From an uncultured Rhodospirillales bacterium (GTDB taxonomy: Bacteria; Pseudomonadota; Alphaproteobacteria; Acetobacterales; Acetobacteraceae): a stretch of 34,234 bases of DNA. Shown here piece by piece: positions 33,589-34,234 of this stretch. Location of the stretch: contig CAIMWH010000328.1 in NCBI GenBank assembly GCA_903845065.1, forward strand, positions 1 to 34,234, written 5' to 3'. The position numbers and the translations under genes are program-made. Under the pieces are notes generated by a model that was given only the letters and a program-made list of their open reading frames with translations, was not told the DNA's origin and ran no database searches. Each line of letters starts with the position of its first letter. Position 1 is the first letter of the stretch.

Positions 33589-34234
33589 ATGAGCAAATCC
33601 GGCGATTCCAAGAACACCCTCTACTGCTCGTTCTGCGGCAAGTCGCAGCACGAGGTCCGCAAACTCATCGCGGGCCCGACGGTGTTCATCTGCGACGAAT
33701 GCGTCGAACTCTGTATGGATATCATCCGCGAGGAGCACAAAACGCACCTCGTGAAATCGCGCGACGGGGTGCCGACGCCGAAGGAGATCTGCAAGGTTCT
33801 CGATGACTATGTCATCGGCCAGGCGCACGCGAAAAAGGTGCTCAGCGTCGCCGTGCACAACCATTACAAGCGGTTGGCGCACGGGGCGAAGAACAACGAC
33901 ATCGAAATCGCCAAGTCGAACATCCTCATCCTCGGCCCCACCGGCTCCGGCAAAACCCTGCTGGCGCAGACCCTGGCGCGCATCATCGATGTGCCGTTCA
34001 CCATGGCTGACGCCACCACGCTGACCGAGGCCGGCTACGTCGGCGAGGATGTCGAGAACATCATCCTCAAGCTGCTGCAAGCCGCCGACTACAACGTCGA
34101 GCGCGCCCAGCGCGGCATCGTCTACATCGACGAAGTCGACAAGATCAGCCGCAAGTCCGACAACCCCTCCATCACCCGTGATGTGAGCGGCGAAGGTGTG
34201 CAGCAGGCCCTGCTCAAGATCATGGAAGGCACCG
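33589..34234 (+). CDS. clpX: Clp protease ATP-binding subunit ClpX, C-terminus beyond window
   Basis: The first 215 residues of the AAA+ unfoldase that feeds ClpP. The N-terminal zinc-binding domain has Cys13/Cys16 and Cys35/Cys38 (CSFC and CDEC). The AAA+ module shows [20 protein letters not shown], Walker A GPTGSGKT (116-123), the [11 protein letters not shown] pore-side segment (146-156), Walker [11 protein letters not shown] (177-186) and the start of [14 protein letters not shown]. The gene runs off the right edge, where about half of the protein is still missing. AGGGG before the ATG is the ribosome site. Confidence 0.98.
   Translation, partial: MSKSGDSKNTLYCSFCGKSQHEVRKLIAGPTVFICDECVELCMDIIREEHKTHLVKSRDGVPTPKEICKVLDDYVIGQAHAKKVLSVAVHNHYKRLAHGAKNNDIEIAKSNILILGPTGSGKTLLAQTLARIIDVPFTMADATTLTEAGYVGEDVENIILKLLQAADYNVERAQRGIVYIDEVDKISRKSDNPSITRDVSGEGVQQALLKIMEGT

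Overview
The window is very GC-rich chromosomal DNA from an alphaproteobacterium, most likely Acetobacteraceae/Rhodospirillales. That placement is an inference from the tRNA-Leu/tig/clpP/clpX order, the ArsR-methyltransferase/metH pair and the style of the intergenic GC palindromes. I see no rRNA, insertion sequence, phage gene or CRISPR array. Across most of the window the + strand is C-rich whichever way the genes point. This produces many long spurious antisense frames, the largest opposite metH.

Region 1 (1-8596, minus strand) is one tightly packed catabolic operon. In transcription order it holds an indolepyruvate:ferredoxin oxidoreductase-type alpha subunit, its long beta subunit, a Rieske oxygenase large and small subunit, an AMP-forming acyl-CoA ligase, a thiolase-fold protein without the usual catalytic residues, and a DUF35 zinc-ribbon/OB-fold partner cut by the left edge. 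Most junctions are stop/start overlaps. The content suggests breakdown of an aromatic or other 2-oxo/carboxylic acid through CoA thioesters; the substrate cannot be read from sequence. Divergently, 8876-14283 encodes a peptide/nickel-type ABC importer (binding protein, two permeases, one double ATPase) that may bring in the substrate. A cluster of palindromic repeats follows the binding-protein gene, and the first permease gene shows a sharp internal change of codon style.

Region 2 (14280-25173, minus strand) is a six-gene block: a type I secretion ABC exporter with a degenerate C39-like domain, its HlyD-type adaptor, a SEL1-repeat protein, a 959-residue protein with two glycosyltransferase domains, a protein that looks like ChW (hydrophobic-W) repeats, and a GT4 glycosyltransferase. 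No outer-membrane channel or obvious secreted substrate is present. This looks like an export-plus-glycosylation module and is the least conventional part of the window. A small membrane protein with a peptidoglycan-binding-like domain is encoded divergently from it.

Region 3 (26005-30871) holds a small cysteine-containing protein of unknown function, an ArsR/SAM-methyltransferase fusion with a palindromic operator candidate at its start, and full-length cobalamin-dependent methionine synthase, metH. A large nested inverted repeat follows metH.

Region 4 (31256-34234) is the conserved protein-quality-control block: tRNA-Leu(UAG), trigger factor, clpP, and clpX running off the right edge.
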